Source of the DNA: Solirubrobacter ginsenosidimutans
GTDB lineage: Bacteria > Actinomycetota > Thermoleophilia > Solirubrobacterales > Solirubrobacteraceae
Assembly: GCF_027587205.1 (NCBI RefSeq)
Contig: NZ_JAPDOD010000006.1
Span: forward strand, 124,001-188,000
Direction: 5' to 3'
DNA: 64,000 nucleotides
The position numbers and the translations under genes are program-made. Numbering within the stretch: the stretch's first letter is position 1; the number at the start of each line of letters is the position of its first letter. The notes under the pieces are model-generated. The model was not told where the DNA came from and searched no databases. It was given only the letters and a program-made list of their open reading frames with translations. Positions 46,117-55,241 of the stretch are shown here, in pieces.

Positions 46117-46839
46117 ATGCCCGGCATCACCACCGCACCCCGCGCCCTCGTCGTCGACGACGCACCCGAGAACCGGATGCTCGTCAGCGCCCTGCTCGTG
46201 CAGCAGGGCTTCGATGTCGCTCAGGCCGAGGACGGGGAGGCCGCTGTCAAGGCGGCCTCCCTCAATCCACTGGACCTGATCGTCCTCGACCTGGGCCTGC
46301 CCGACATCGACGGCGTCGAGGTCTGCCGGCGGGTGCGCGAGTTCAGCGACGCCCACGTGCTGATGCTCACGGCGCAGGACACCGAGCTCGACAAGGTCGT
46401 CGGCTTCGAGGCGGGCGCAGACGACTACGTGACCAAGCCCTTCAGCGTCGCCGAGCTCGTCGGCCGCGTGAAGGCGGTGCTGCGGCGCACGAGCGCGAGC
46501 GCCGCGGTCGCCCAGCGTCCGATCGCCCCCGACAACACCCGCCAGTTCGGCTCCCTGACGGTCGACGCGGTCGCCCGCGAGGCCAAGCTCGACGGCGCCG
46601 AGCTCGACCTCACGCGCATCGAGTTCGACCTGCTCGAAACGCTCACCGCCGCCCCCCGCGTCGCCTTCTCGCGCGCCCAGCTGCTCGAGCGCGTCTGGGG
46701 CGAGAACTGGTTCGGCGACGACCATCTCGTCGACGTCCACATCTCCAATCTCCGCCGCAAGCTCGCCGACGACCCGCGCTCGCCTGACTTCGTCGCCACC
46801 GTGCGCGGTGTCGGGTACCGGATGGGCGCCGGCCGGTGA
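46117..46839 (+). CDS. OmpR/PhoB-family response regulator
   Basis: A 240-residue two-domain regulator. The receiver has the phospho-acceptor Asp 58 in LIVLDLGLPD and Lys in VTKPF. The C-terminal winged helix is the Trans_reg_C type (VDVHISNLRRKLADD, then VRGVGYRM). The hybrid kinase gene overlaps its stop by 4 bases and is the probable partner. Confidence 0.9.
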   Translation: MPGITTAPRALVVDDAPENRMLVSALLVQQGFDVAQAEDGEAAVKAASLNPLDLIVLDLGLPDIDGVEVCRRVREFSDAHVLMLTAQDTELDKVVGFEAGADDYVTKPFSVAELVGRVKAVLRRTSASAAVAQRPIAPDNTRQFGSLTVDAVAREAKLDGAELDLTRIEFDLLETLTAAPRVAFSRAQLLERVWGENWFGDDHLVDVHISNLRRKLADDPRSPDFVATVRGVGYRMGAGR

Positions 46840-49352
46840 ACCTGGGGGCCGTCGCGGCGCCCGCGCTCGCGCTGCCCGAAGTCCTCGAAGAGGGCGTGAT
46901 GATCTGGGACCCGCACGGCCTGGTCCTGAACGCCAACGAGGCAATGGCCCGGATGCTCGGCGCGCCGGTCGACGCGCTGATCGGCTCCCCGTCGGACCCG
47001 AGCCTGCTGCTCGCGCCCGGAGGCGGCTCGATCCCGCCCGAGCAGCTCCCCGCCCACCGCGTCGAGCGCACCAAGGGACGCGTCGACCAGGAGTTCGGCA
47101 TCCCGCACGTCGACGGCGGCCACGTCTGGGTGTCCGTGCGCTCCGCGCCGCGCCCGGACGGCACGATCATCAGCGCATACACGCGGATCACCGAGGCCGA
47201 GGCCAAGGCCCGCTCGACCGCCCGCATCGCGACGCTGGTCGACGACTCGCCCGACCTCGTCTGGATGTTCGACAGCCACGGGCTGATCGAGTACGCCAGC
47301 CCGAGCTTCAGCGCGACGCTCGGCCTGCGCCAGGACGAGGTCATCGGCCGCCTGTGGCGCGCGCTCACCCACCCGCTCGACGTCCCGGTCCTGCGCGCCG
47401 CGATCGCCGACGCCGGCCCGGACGAGCCGCGCACCGGGATCATCGAGGTTCGCCTGCGCCGCAACGACGGCACGTGGGTGTGGGTCGAAGGCCAGGCGAC
47501 GCTGCGCTTCCGCGGCGGCGCCGCGATCGCGGTCGAGATCATCGGCCGCGACGTCACCCGCACGCGGGCCGCCGAGGACAAGGGCCGGCGGATGGCCGAG
47601 CAGCTCAAGGCGCTCGTCGCGGGCGCCCCGTACGGGATCCTGATGCTCGACCAGACCGGCCACGTCGCCGTCGTCAACGAGCAGGCGTGTTCGCTGCTGG
47701 ACCTCAGCGCGGCCGCCGAGGAGCTGATCGGCAGCCCGATGTCGGCGATGCTGAAGCCGATCGAACGGATGCTCGCCGATCCCGAGGCGGGCATGGCGCG
47801 GCTGAAGGAGATCGCCGACTCCGGCGAGACCGTGCGCTTCGTGCACTTCGAGTGCGCCGACGGCCGGCGCGTGACGTTCGACCACGTCCCGCTGGGCGAG
47901 GACGGGTCCGCTGGCCGGCTGTGGACGTTCCGTGACATCACGCAGTTCAAGCTCGCCGAGCAGGAACGCGAGCAGTTCCTGGCGACGATGAGCCACGAGA
48001 TCAAGACGCCGCTGTCAGGCATCGCGGGCGCGGCGGAGCTGCTGTGCGGCGCGGGTCTGCCGGAGCGCGAGCGCGAACTGGCGCAGGTCATCTCCGACGC
48101 CGCGCAGGCGCTCGGCGGCCTCGTGCGCGACACGCTCGATGTCAGTCGCGCCGAGGCCGGCCGCAGCGAGAACGAGGCGGAGGACTACGACCCGCGCCGC
48201 CTGCTGACCTCGATCGCCGGCGTCCTACGCCCGAGCCTGCGCGGCCGTCCGCTCGAGCTGCTGGTCGACGTCGCCCCCGATGTTCCGGACGCGCTGCGCG
48301 GCGACCCTGCCCGCGTGCGCCAGATCGTCCTCAACCTGGCCTCCAACGCCGTCAAGTACACCGAGTTCGGCCACGCGCGCATCGGCGCCCGCATCGACGG
48401 CGAGCGCCTGCTGATCACGGTCTCCGACACCGGTCGTGGCATCGGCGAGGACGACCTGCAACGCCTGTTCGAGCCGTGGACGCGCACGCACACCCGCGCT
48501 TGGGCGGGCACCGGGCTCGGCCTGAGCATCGCCCGCCGGCTCGCCCGCGCGATGGGCGGCGATGTCACCGTCGTCTCCGAACTCGGCTCCGGCTCGGCGT
48601 TCACGCTCGAGCTCCCGCTCGAGGCGGGGGAGCTGAAGCCGATCGCGCCCGCGAGGGCCAACGCGACGCTGTCCGCGAGCCGCGTGCTCGTGGCCGAGGA
48701 CGACGCCGCGCTTCGCCGCCTGATCGGCATGCAGCTCGAGCGCCTCGGCGCGCAGCCGACGCTGGTCGACAACGGCCAGGCGGCCGTCGACGCCGCCACG
48801 ACCATCCCCTTCGACGCGATCCTGCTCGACCTGCGGATGCCGGTGATGGACGGCTTCGAGGCCGCCGCGGAGATCCGTCGCCGCGACCCCGAGATCCCGA
48901 TCCTCGCGCTGACCGCCGATACGGCGGCCCAGGACGTGGAGAGCTGCCGCGACGCGGGCATGGACGGGCACATCGCCAAGCCCGTCTCGCTGCCGGCGCT
49001 GCGCGAGGAGCTCGACCGCCGGATCGCGCCGGTGATCGACGACGGCCTGCTCGACGAACTGGCCGACAACCTCGGCGGCCGCGCGCTCGTGAACCAGATG
49101 CTGCAGGTCTACCGCGACAGCCTTCCGGAGCGGCTCGAGAGCCTCCGCGCCGCCGCCGACCCGGACGCGTTGCGCGACGCCGCGCACGCGCTGCGCTCCC
49201 CCAGCGCCGGCTTCGGCATCGCCCGCCTCGCGGCGCGACTGCGCGTCGTCGAGACCGCCGCCCGCGACGGCCGGATGGCCGAGCTCGGTGCCGCGCTGGT
49301 CGCCGCCGCGCACGCGGATCGCGCGCTCGCCGCGCGCCTGAGCGGTTCTTGA
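46836..49352 (+). CDS. PAS-containing hybrid sensor histidine kinase with Hpt domain
   Basis: An 838-residue soluble kinase from GTG 46836. Three PAS-like domains occupy residues 1-370. The HisKA acceptor His 387 lies in MSHEIKTPLSG, followed by a HATPase domain with NLASNAVKY, DTGRGIG and GTGLGLSIA. A receiver has Asp 665 in ILLDLRMPVMDG, and an Hpt domain has His 784 in DAAHALRSPSAGFG. It thus has the full relay His-Asp-His that can phosphorylate the coupled response regulator. No membrane helix is seen, so the signal is probably cytoplasmic. Confidence 0.9.
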   Translation: MNLGAVAAPALALPEVLEEGVMIWDPHGLVLNANEAMARMLGAPVDALIGSPSDPSLLLAPGGGSIPPEQLPAHRVERTKGRVDQEFGIPHVDGGHVWVSVRSAPRPDGTIISAYTRITEAEAKARSTARIATLVDDSPDLVWMFDSHGLIEYASPSFSATLGLRQDEVIGRLWRALTHPLDVPVLRAAIADAGPDEPRTGIIEVRLRRNDGTWVWVEGQATLRFRGGAAIAVEIIGRDVTRTRAAEDKGRRMAEQLKALVAGAPYGILMLDQTGHVAVVNEQACSLLDLSAAAEELIGSPMSAMLKPIERMLADPEAGMARLKEIADSGETVRFVHFECADGRRVTFDHVPLGEDGSAGRLWTFRDITQFKLAEQEREQFLATMSHEIKTPLSGIAGAAELLCGAGLPERERELAQVISDAAQALGGLVRDTLDVSRAEAGRSENEAEDYDPRRLLTSIAGVLRPSLRGRPLELLVDVAPDVPDALRGDPARVRQIVLNLASNAVKYTEFGHARIGARIDGERLLITVSDTGRGIGEDDLQRLFEPWTRTHTRAWAGTGLGLSIARRLARAMGGDVTVVSELGSGSAFTLELPLEAGELKPIAPARANATLSASRVLVAEDDAALRRLIGMQLERLGAQPTLVDNGQAAVDAATTIPFDAILLDLRMPVMDGFEAAAEIRRRDPEIPILALTADTAAQDVESCRDAGMDGHIAKPVSLPALREELDRRIAPVIDDGLLDELADNLGGRALVNQMLQVYRDSLPERLESLRAAADPDALRDAAHALRSPSAGFGIARLAARLRVVETAARDGRMAELGAALVAAAHADRALAARLSGS

Positions 49353-49386
49353 CCTCCGCCCGAGCAGGGCTTGAGGAGCCGCCGCG

Positions 49387-49473
49387 GACCTGACGGTCGC
49401 CGTCACGCCCGTCACCGCCCCGATCGACGCGACGAGCGAGGACCTGCGCAAGCTCGCCGAGTTCGCGGTTTAG
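49387..49473 (+). pseudogene. Possible C-terminal gene remnant
   Basis: The 28 codons DLTVAVTPVTAPID...LRKLAEFAV end at TAG 49471-49473 and look protein-like, but a stop lies five codons upstream and no start exists. The parent family is not recognised. It overlaps the stop region of the convergent hydrolase gene. Confidence 0.3.
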
Positions 49474-50228
49474 GCAGCGCTCGAATACGCCGGCGCGAGC
49501 CAGCGCCGCAGCAGCATCGCGAGATGCACCGCGGCGGAGTCGTCGGTGAGCATCGAGTAATGATCGCCGCCGCTGCCCAGCACCTCGACGGGGCCGAAGC
49601 GGTCCCAGCCGAGCGCGCGACTGTCGGCGACGAGGCTGCGGGCGGCCTTGACCACGGTCAGCGGCGACCCTGAGGGCGTGTAGCTCGCCGTCAACCGGTG
49701 ATCGCGCAGGACGCGGGCGGAGTGCTGCTCGAAGCAGCGTTCGATCGTGGCGAGCGCCGTGTCCTCGCGCAGCGCGCCCGCCGCCACCGCTCCCTCGGCG
49801 ATGTGGGCGAGCGAGAGGCGCTCCGCGTCGAGGTTCAGCACGCGGCCCCGCCGGGCGCCGACGTACATCGCGAACGAGCGCAGCCGCTGCGCCTCGCCCG
49901 GCTCGGCATGCAGAGCGCCGGGCGCCGCGCCGTCGAGCACGATGACGCGCCGCGCGGGGGTCGCGAGCGCGTCCGCCACCACCCCGCCGACGCCCCAGCC
50001 CACCAGCACCCGCGGCGCCCGTGAGCTGCCGAGGCGCCCGCGGAGCCGGTCGGCCAGCTCCTCGACGGTCAGCCCCGGGTCGTTGCCCCAGAACCGGGTG
50101 ATCGTCTCGAGCTCGAGCACCCTGACCGGCGTGCCCGCGGGCAGGTGAGAGGCCAGACGGGCCCAGCAGGAGGCCGACAGGGCGCCGGGGTGGATCACGC
50201 AGAGCTCGGTGGCAGGCATCACCCGCAC
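49470..50228 (-). CDS. Thioesterase-like alpha/beta-hydrolase lacking the nucleophile
   Basis: A 252-residue protein with the fold and C-terminal pattern of NRPS/PKS-type thioesterases (GSGGDHYSMLTDD carries the catalytic-type His). The nucleophile elbow reads GWGVGGV, so Gly replaces the usual Ser of GxSxG. Either it is inactive or it uses another residue. ATG 50219 is an alternative start to GTG 50228. It lies 30 bases downstream of metX on the same strand. Confidence 0.6.
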   Translation of the reverse strand: MRVMPATELCVIHPGALSASCWARLASHLPAGTPVRVLELETITRFWGNDPGLTVEELADRLRGRLGSSRAPRVLVGWGVGGVVADALATPARRVIVLDGAAPGALHAEPGEAQRLRSFAMYVGARRGRVLNLDAERLSLAHIAEGAVAAGALREDTALATIERCFEQHSARVLRDHRLTASYTPSGSPLTVVKAARSLVADSRALGWDRFGPVEVLGSGGDHYSMLTDDSAAVHLAMLLRRWLAPAYSSAA

Positions 50229-50258
50229 AGAGCCCCTACCCGGCGCCGTGATACTTCG

Positions 50259-51236
50259 TTAGAGGAAATCGCGCACTAGCGCGTGATACTCCGGCACGTC
50301 CATCAGGAACGAGTCGTGGCCCCAGGGCGAGACGACCTCGTGATGGACGACGTCGGCCTCGATCGCACTCAGTTGTGCGGCGATGTATTCGGAGTGCTCG
50401 GTGCCGAAGCGCCAGTCGCTGTCGAAGGAGACCAGCAGGAACCGCGTCGCCGGTGCCGTGACGCCCTCCTCGGCGAACGGCTCGTAGTAGTCCATCACCC
50501 GCGACAGGTAGAGGTAGGAGTGCGGGTCGAAGCGCTCGAGGAAGATCTTCGCCTGGTAGTCGAGGTAGTGCTCGACCTGGAAGTCCGAGGTGAGCGTCAT
50601 CGTCGCGTCCGGCACCTTGCGCTCGCGGTCGAACTTGCGCCGCAGCGACTCGTCGGAGACGTAGGTGATGTGGGCCATCATCCGCGCGACGTCCATCGCG
50701 TCGTGGGTGAGGATCGCGTGGCGCGCGACCTTCGAGAACGCGATGTTCTGCGCGCTCAGCCGCGCCGTCGCGCAGACCAGCACGGCGCGCTCGATCTCGT
50801 CCGGATGATCGAGCGACCACTGCAGGATCTGCATGCCGCCGAGCGACCCGCCGACCGCCGCGTGCAGCTTCGAGACGCCCAGCGCCCGCAGCAGCGCGCG
50901 GTGGACGGTGACCATGTCGCGGATCGTGAAGAGCGGGAAGTCCAGCCCGTAGCGCTCGCCGGTGGCGGGGTTCGTCGACGACGGCCCGGTCGTCCCCTTG
51001 CACCCGCCGAGGATGTTCGCGCAGACGACGAAGAACCGGTCGGTGTCGATCGGCTTGCCCGGCCCGATCAGCGTGCCCCACCAGTCCGCGGCGTCCGCGT
51101 CCCCGGTCAGTGCGTGCGAGATGTAGACCACGGGGTCCGACGGCGAGCCGTACGTCGCGTACGCGATCTCGAGCGGCGCGACGTGCGCCCCGCTCTCGAA
51201 CGTCAACCCTTCATCGAGGGTGAGCGTTTCAGCCAC
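50259..51236 (-). CDS. metX: Homoserine O-acetyltransferase
   Basis: A 325-residue alpha/beta-hydrolase enzyme that acetylates homoserine for methionine synthesis. The nucleophile elbow is GGSLGGMQ near residue 131. SSTNPATGERYGLDFP and ILGGCKGTTGP are MetX signatures, and the C-terminal GHDSFLMD supplies the catalytic His. The start is a GTG inside the upstream CoA-binding gene (8-base overlap). Confidence 0.93.
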   Translation of the reverse strand: MAETLTLDEGLTFESGAHVAPLEIAYATYGSPSDPVVYISHALTGDADAADWWGTLIGPGKPIDTDRFFVVCANILGGCKGTTGPSSTNPATGERYGLDFPLFTIRDMVTVHRALLRALGVSKLHAAVGGSLGGMQILQWSLDHPDEIERAVLVCATARLSAQNIAFSKVARHAILTHDAMDVARMMAHITYVSDESLRRKFDRERKVPDATMTLTSDFQVEHYLDYQAKIFLERFDPHSYLYLSRVMDYYEPFAEEGVTAPATRFLLVSFDSDWRFGTEHSEYIAAQLSAIEADVVHHEVVSPWGHDSFLMDVPEYHALVRDFL

Positions 51237-51711
51237 GGGTGCGGCGCGACGAGATGACGCCGGTGTCGAAGCCCGCGAGGTGCAGGCCGCCGTGGAAGCG
51301 GGCGTGCTCGATCTTGACGCAGCGGTTGGAGACGACGTCGAGGCCGGCGCCGTGCGCGATCTCGACCGCCTCGTCGCTGTGCAGGCCGAGCTGCATCCAG
51401 AATGCTCCCGCGCCCACGTCGACCGCCTCACGCGCGACGCCCGGGAGCTGATCGGCGCGTCGGAAGACGTCCACGATGTCAGGCGCCCCCGGCAGGTCGG
51501 CGAGCGACGGATACGCCTTGACGCCGAGGATCTCGGTCTCGTTGGGCGTGACCGGCCAGACCTCGTAGTCGGCGCTGGACGAGAGCAGGTAGGTGAGCAC
51601 GAAGTTGCTCGCGCGCGCCGGATTGGCCGACGCGCCGACGACGGCGATCGTCTTCGCGCGGCGCAGGATGTTGCGGCGCGCGGTCGCGCCCGGCGGTTCC
51701 CAAGTACTCAT
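51229..51711 (-). CDS. CoA-binding-domain protein
   Basis: A 160-residue single-domain Rossmann protein of the CoA_binding_2 (YccU-like) family. IAVVGASANPARAS near residue 22 is the nucleotide-binding loop, and GAGAFWMQLGL with VSNRCVKIEH are conserved later segments. It lies between metY and metX, overlapping both (4 and 8 bases). In many bacteria this family accompanies O-acetylhomoserine sulfhydrylase; the role is unknown. Confidence 0.85.
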   Translation of the reverse strand: MSTWEPPGATARRNILRRAKTIAVVGASANPARASNFVLTYLLSSSADYEVWPVTPNETEILGVKAYPSLADLPGAPDIVDVFRRADQLPGVAREAVDVGAGAFWMQLGLHSDEAVEIAHGAGLDVVSNRCVKIEHARFHGGLHLAGFDTGVISSRRTRG

Positions 51712-52994
51712 CCGAGTGCCTTGTCGAGGTCGTAGAGGATGTCGTCGACGTCCTCGATGCCGACGCTGATGCGCACGAGCTCGGGCAGCACGCCGGCCGC
51801 CTCCAGCGCCTCGGTGGACAGCTGGCGGTGCGTCGTCGAGCCGGGGTGGATCACGAGCGTGCGCGTGTCACCCACGTTGGCGAGGTGCGAGCACAGCTCG
51901 ACGCGGCCGATGAACGCCTCGCCCGCCTCGCGCCCGCCCTTGCAGCCGAACGAGAAGACCGCGCCGGGGCCCTTCGGGAGGTACTTCTGCCCCAGCGCGT
52001 AGTTGGGGTCGTCCGGGAGGCCGGCGAAGCGCACCCAGCTCACCCGCGGGTCCGCGTCGAGCCACTCGGCGACCCGCTGCGCGTTGGCGACGTGCGCCTC
52101 CATCCGCAGCGGCAGCGTCTCCATCCCCTGCAGGATCAGGAACGCGTTGAACGGCGAGAGGACGCCGCCGAGGTTGCGCAGGCCTTCGACGCGCAGCTTG
52201 GTGGCGAAGCCGTACTCGCCGAAGTTGTCCCAGAAGCGCAGGTTGCCGTAGGTCGCGACCGGCTCGGTCATCACCGGGAAGTTGCCGTTGTCCCACGGGA
52301 ACCGGCCGCTGTCGACCACCGCGCCGGCGATCGAGGTGCCGTGGCCGCCCAGGTACTTGGTGGCGGAGTGCACGACGATGTCGGCGCCGAAGTCCATCGG
52401 GCGGCACAGGTACGGGGAGGCGAGCGTCGAGTCGACCGCCAGCGGCACGCCGGCGGCGTGCGCGACCTGCGCGAGTGCCTCGAGGTCGGCCACCGTGCCG
52501 GCCGGGTTGGCGACGATCTCGGTGTAGACGAGCTTGGTCCTGCCGGGCTGGATCGCGGCCGCGAACGCGGCGGGATCGTCGGGCGCGACGAACGTCGTCT
52601 CGATGCCGAGCCGGCGCAACGTCACGTTCAGCAGCGTGTAGGTGCCGCCGTAGAGCGCGCTGGAGGCGACGATGTGATCGCCGGCCTCGCACAGCTGCGT
52701 GAACAGCAGGGTCTCCGCCGCCTGGCCGGAGCCGGTCGCGACGGCGCCGATCCCGCCCTCCAGGCTCGCGACGCGCTCCTCGAACGCGGCGACGGTCGGG
52801 TTGCCGAGGCGCGAGTAGATGTTCCCGTACTTCTGCAGCGCGAACAGATCGGCCGCATCCTCGGTGTTCTCGAACACGAACGAGGTCGTCTGGTAGATCG
52901 GTACCGCGCGCGCACCCGTGGTCGGGTCAGGGCGCGCGCCGGCGTGGATCGCGCGGGTGCGCATCCCCCAATCCCGGTCCTCAGGATCACTCAT
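51708..52994 (-). CDS. metY: O-acetylhomoserine sulfhydrylase
   Basis: A 428-residue PLP enzyme that makes homocysteine from O-acetylhomoserine and sulfide. [16 protein letters not shown] near the start, YSRLGNPT and the PLP lysine in [10 protein letters not shown] are visible. [19 protein letters not shown] is typical of the family. ATG 52994 is chosen over 53021. It is the first gene of the metY / CoA-binding / metX operon. Confidence 0.93.
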   Translation of the reverse strand: MSDPEDRDWGMRTRAIHAGARPDPTTGARAVPIYQTTSFVFENTEDAADLFALQKYGNIYSRLGNPTVAAFEERVASLEGGIGAVATGSGQAAETLLFTQLCEAGDHIVASSALYGGTYTLLNVTLRRLGIETTFVAPDDPAAFAAAIQPGRTKLVYTEIVANPAGTVADLEALAQVAHAAGVPLAVDSTLASPYLCRPMDFGADIVVHSATKYLGGHGTSIAGAVVDSGRFPWDNGNFPVMTEPVATYGNLRFWDNFGEYGFATKLRVEGLRNLGGVLSPFNAFLILQGMETLPLRMEAHVANAQRVAEWLDADPRVSWVRFAGLPDDPNYALGQKYLPKGPGAVFSFGCKGGREAGEAFIGRVELCSHLANVGDTRTLVIHPGSTTHRQLSTEALEAAGVLPELVRISVGIEDVDDILYDLDKALG

Positions 52995-53365
52995 GGGCCA
53001 TGACGGTACCGGCCCGCCCATCTGGCCCAGCGTTCCGGCCTGCTCGGTGACCTACTGGGGCGGAGACATTTCCGCCACCCTCGACGCGTGCTCCCTCACC
53101 CTGCCGGGGGAGCCCGATGGCCGCCCACGACGGTTCTGTGGGAGAGTGCAAGGCGGATCCCGTCGTGCCGATGGAGCACGCTTAGGTCAGCACGGCGACA
53201 TTTCGCCACGAAAACCTGCTTGCAGCTAGTGCTGGGGATCGTTCTGGTGCATCGCACGGGACGGCGTTGCGCCGTTAACTGGTGTGACCGCGGTCAGACA
53301 CCGTCTGTAAAGCGACCCCTACCTCCGTATAGCTTCTCGGCCGCACAGTAAACGGTGGGGGGGAA
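52995..53365. other. 371-bp divergent intergenic region with two related dyads
   Basis: No gene is seen. GGCGGA-N6-TCCGCC at 53059-53076 and the related GGCGACATTTCGCC at 53194-53207 share the core GACATTTC and are candidate operators. TATAGC at 53328-53333 may be the -10 of the secreted-protein gene, which has a G-rich ribosome-binding site just before its ATG. No SAM riboswitch motif was found upstream of metY. Confidence 0.45.
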
Positions 53366-54529
53366 ATGTCCCGACGCGCAGGTCAATTGCTGGTAGTCGT
53401 TCTGATGGCGGTGGCGCTCAGTCCGAGCGTTGCCCAAGCCCATCAGAATCCGCCGAATTGCGATTCCAATAGCCCGACCCTGAGGATTTCGCGCGATCGC
53501 CCGGTCGTTCGCATCGGCGAAACCGTCACATATACGATCTTCGCTGGGAATCCTGGTCCCACAGCCTGTGACATCACCAACGCGACGATCACGCTGCAAC
53601 TCCCCGGGGCCGACGGCAAGCCGACGGGGAACCCGATGACGATCGCGCAGGGCCTGGACCTGCTCAGCAACACCGCCGAACGCCAGGTGGGGCGGGTGAC
53701 GACGCCGATCAATGTGACGCTCGGCGTGACCGACGCCGTCGTGCGCGTGGCCGCCAGCGGCGTCCTTCATGACGCTGTGGTCGACCACACGGCGGACGAC
53801 TCAAAGACGCTCGGCACCACGGTGATCGTCAAACCGGGCATCGACGTGACCAAGACCGGCTCGATCGTCAATGGCGTGGCGCCGCAGGACGTGACCTACA
53901 CGTTCACGGTCAAGAACGTCAGCGTCCCGCCGTTGCCGCTGGACAACGTCACCGTGTCCGACAGCCTCTGCCCGAACGTGACGGGCCCGGCCGCGGGCGG
54001 TGACGCCAACGGCGATCATCGCCTCGACGCGAACGAGACCTGGGTCTACACCTGCACGATGAACCATCCGGTCGCGGGCCAGTACGACAACGTCGTGACC
54101 TCTTGCGCTGAGCTCATCCTCAACGGCAAGACCGACAAGGTCTGCGACCAGGCACCGTTCAGCGTCGTGCTCACCGCGCCGCCGCTCGCGGCACCGGTGC
54201 CGCAGGGCGCGGTCAAGCCCGTCGCCGTCAACCAGGCGCCGTGCACCATGGCGCGGGTCAACAGCACGACGGTGCGCGCCGGCCAGCTGAACACGATCCG
54301 GGTGCGCGTCCGCAACGTCGACGCGGGCTCGAAGGTGACGCTCACGCTGCCAGGCGGCAAGAAGTACACGGCGAAGACCGACAAGACCGGGCTCGCGACC
54401 TTCCGCGTGCGCCCGACCAAGTCCGGCACGGCCAAGGTCACGGCCGCGGAGTGCTCGGATACCGAGAGCCTGTCCGTGAAGGCAGCCCGAAAGGTCGTGG
54501 CGCAGAAGAAGCCACGGGTCACAGGCTGA
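53366..54529 (+). CDS. Secreted DUF11-like surface protein
   Basis: A 387-residue exported protein. The signal peptide ends near AQAHQ at residue 26. One DUF11-like beta domain (IDVTKTGSIVNGVAP, then YTFTVKNV) is followed by a calcium-loop-like stretch DANGDHRLDANE and a basic C-terminal beta domain. Cysteines occur in pairs. It is probably a cell-surface or matrix protein. The L,D-transpeptidase gene follows one base after the stop. Confidence 0.7.
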   Translation: MSRRAGQLLVVVLMAVALSPSVAQAHQNPPNCDSNSPTLRISRDRPVVRIGETVTYTIFAGNPGPTACDITNATITLQLPGADGKPTGNPMTIAQGLDLLSNTAERQVGRVTTPINVTLGVTDAVVRVAASGVLHDAVVDHTADDSKTLGTTVIVKPGIDVTKTGSIVNGVAPQDVTYTFTVKNVSVPPLPLDNVTVSDSLCPNVTGPAAGGDANGDHRLDANETWVYTCTMNHPVAGQYDNVVTSCAELILNGKTDKVCDQAPFSVVLTAPPLAAPVPQGAVKPVAVNQAPCTMARVNSTTVRAGQLNTIRVRVRNVDAGSKVTLTLPGGKKYTAKTDKTGLATFRVRPTKSGTAKVTAAECSDTESLSVKAARKVVAQKKPRVTG

Positions 54530-54530
54530 C

Positions 54531-55241
54531 GTGCTGAAGAAGCATTTCGCAGTACTCGGCGCCGTCGCGATCTCTCTGATCGCGGCGGCGCCGTCGCGTG
54601 CGGCCACGATCGAGAACCTCCAGAAGCTGGGCAAGGAGTCGTACTTCGCGTACGTCGAGAAGGCCGTGCCCGCCAAGAAGGACCCGAAGACCACCGCCAA
54701 GACGGTCGGCAAGCTCAAGCTCAAGACCGGTGAGGGCACCGACGACCTCGTGCTCGTCCTCGCCCGCACGACCGACGCCAAGGACCGCGTGTGGCTGAAG
54801 GTGCGGCTCCCGATCCGCCCGAACGGCACGACCGGGTGGGTCCAGGAGAACGCGCTGAGCGAGCTGCAGCCGGTCGACAGCTGGATCAAGGTGTCGACCA
54901 AGACCTACAAGGTCACGGTGATCAAGGGCGGCAAGAAGGTCTTCAGCGCCAGTGTCGGCGTCGGCCAGTCCCAGTGGCCCACACCGAAGGGCCAGTTCTA
55001 CATCCGCGCGAAGCTGACGAACTTCGGCGACCCGTTCTACGGGCCGATCGCGTTCGTGACCAGCGCCACGTCGGACACCCTCACCGACTGGCCGGGCGGC
55101 GGGATCGTCGGCATCCACGGCACCAGCCTGCCGAACCTGATCCCGGGCAAGATCTCGCACGGGTGCGTGCGTATGAAGAACGCGGACATCCTCAAGCTCG
55201 ACAAGCTCGTCGAGGTCGGGACGCCGATCACCATCACCTGA
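54531..55241 (+). CDS. L,D-transpeptidase (YkuD family)
   Basis: A 236-residue exported enzyme with a signal peptide (AISLIAAAPSRA). An SH3-like region near residues 45-105 precedes a YkuD catalytic domain containing GIHGTSLPNLIPGKISHGCV, with the nucleophilic Cys and catalytic His intact. It forms 3-3 cross-links or attaches proteins to peptidoglycan. Pairing with a secreted surface protein one base upstream suggests joint cell-wall work. Confidence 0.88.
   Translation: MLKKHFAVLGAVAISLIAAAPSRAATIENLQKLGKESYFAYVEKAVPAKKDPKTTAKTVGKLKLKTGEGTDDLVLVLARTTDAKDRVWLKVRLPIRPNGTTGWVQENALSELQPVDSWIKVSTKTYKVTVIKGGKKVFSASVGVGQSQWPTPKGQFYIRAKLTNFGDPFYGPIAFVTSATSDTLTDWPGGGIVGIHGTSLPNLIPGKISHGCVRMKNADILKLDKLVEVGTPITIT

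Noticed and set aside
46425..48133. Long minus-strand frames opposite the response regulator and hybrid kinase
   Set aside because: Both plus-strand genes have complete domain motifs; the antisense products are compositionally odd and match no family.
52995..53365. SAM riboswitch before metY
   Set aside because: None of the conserved SAM-I/IV core segments were found on the minus strand.
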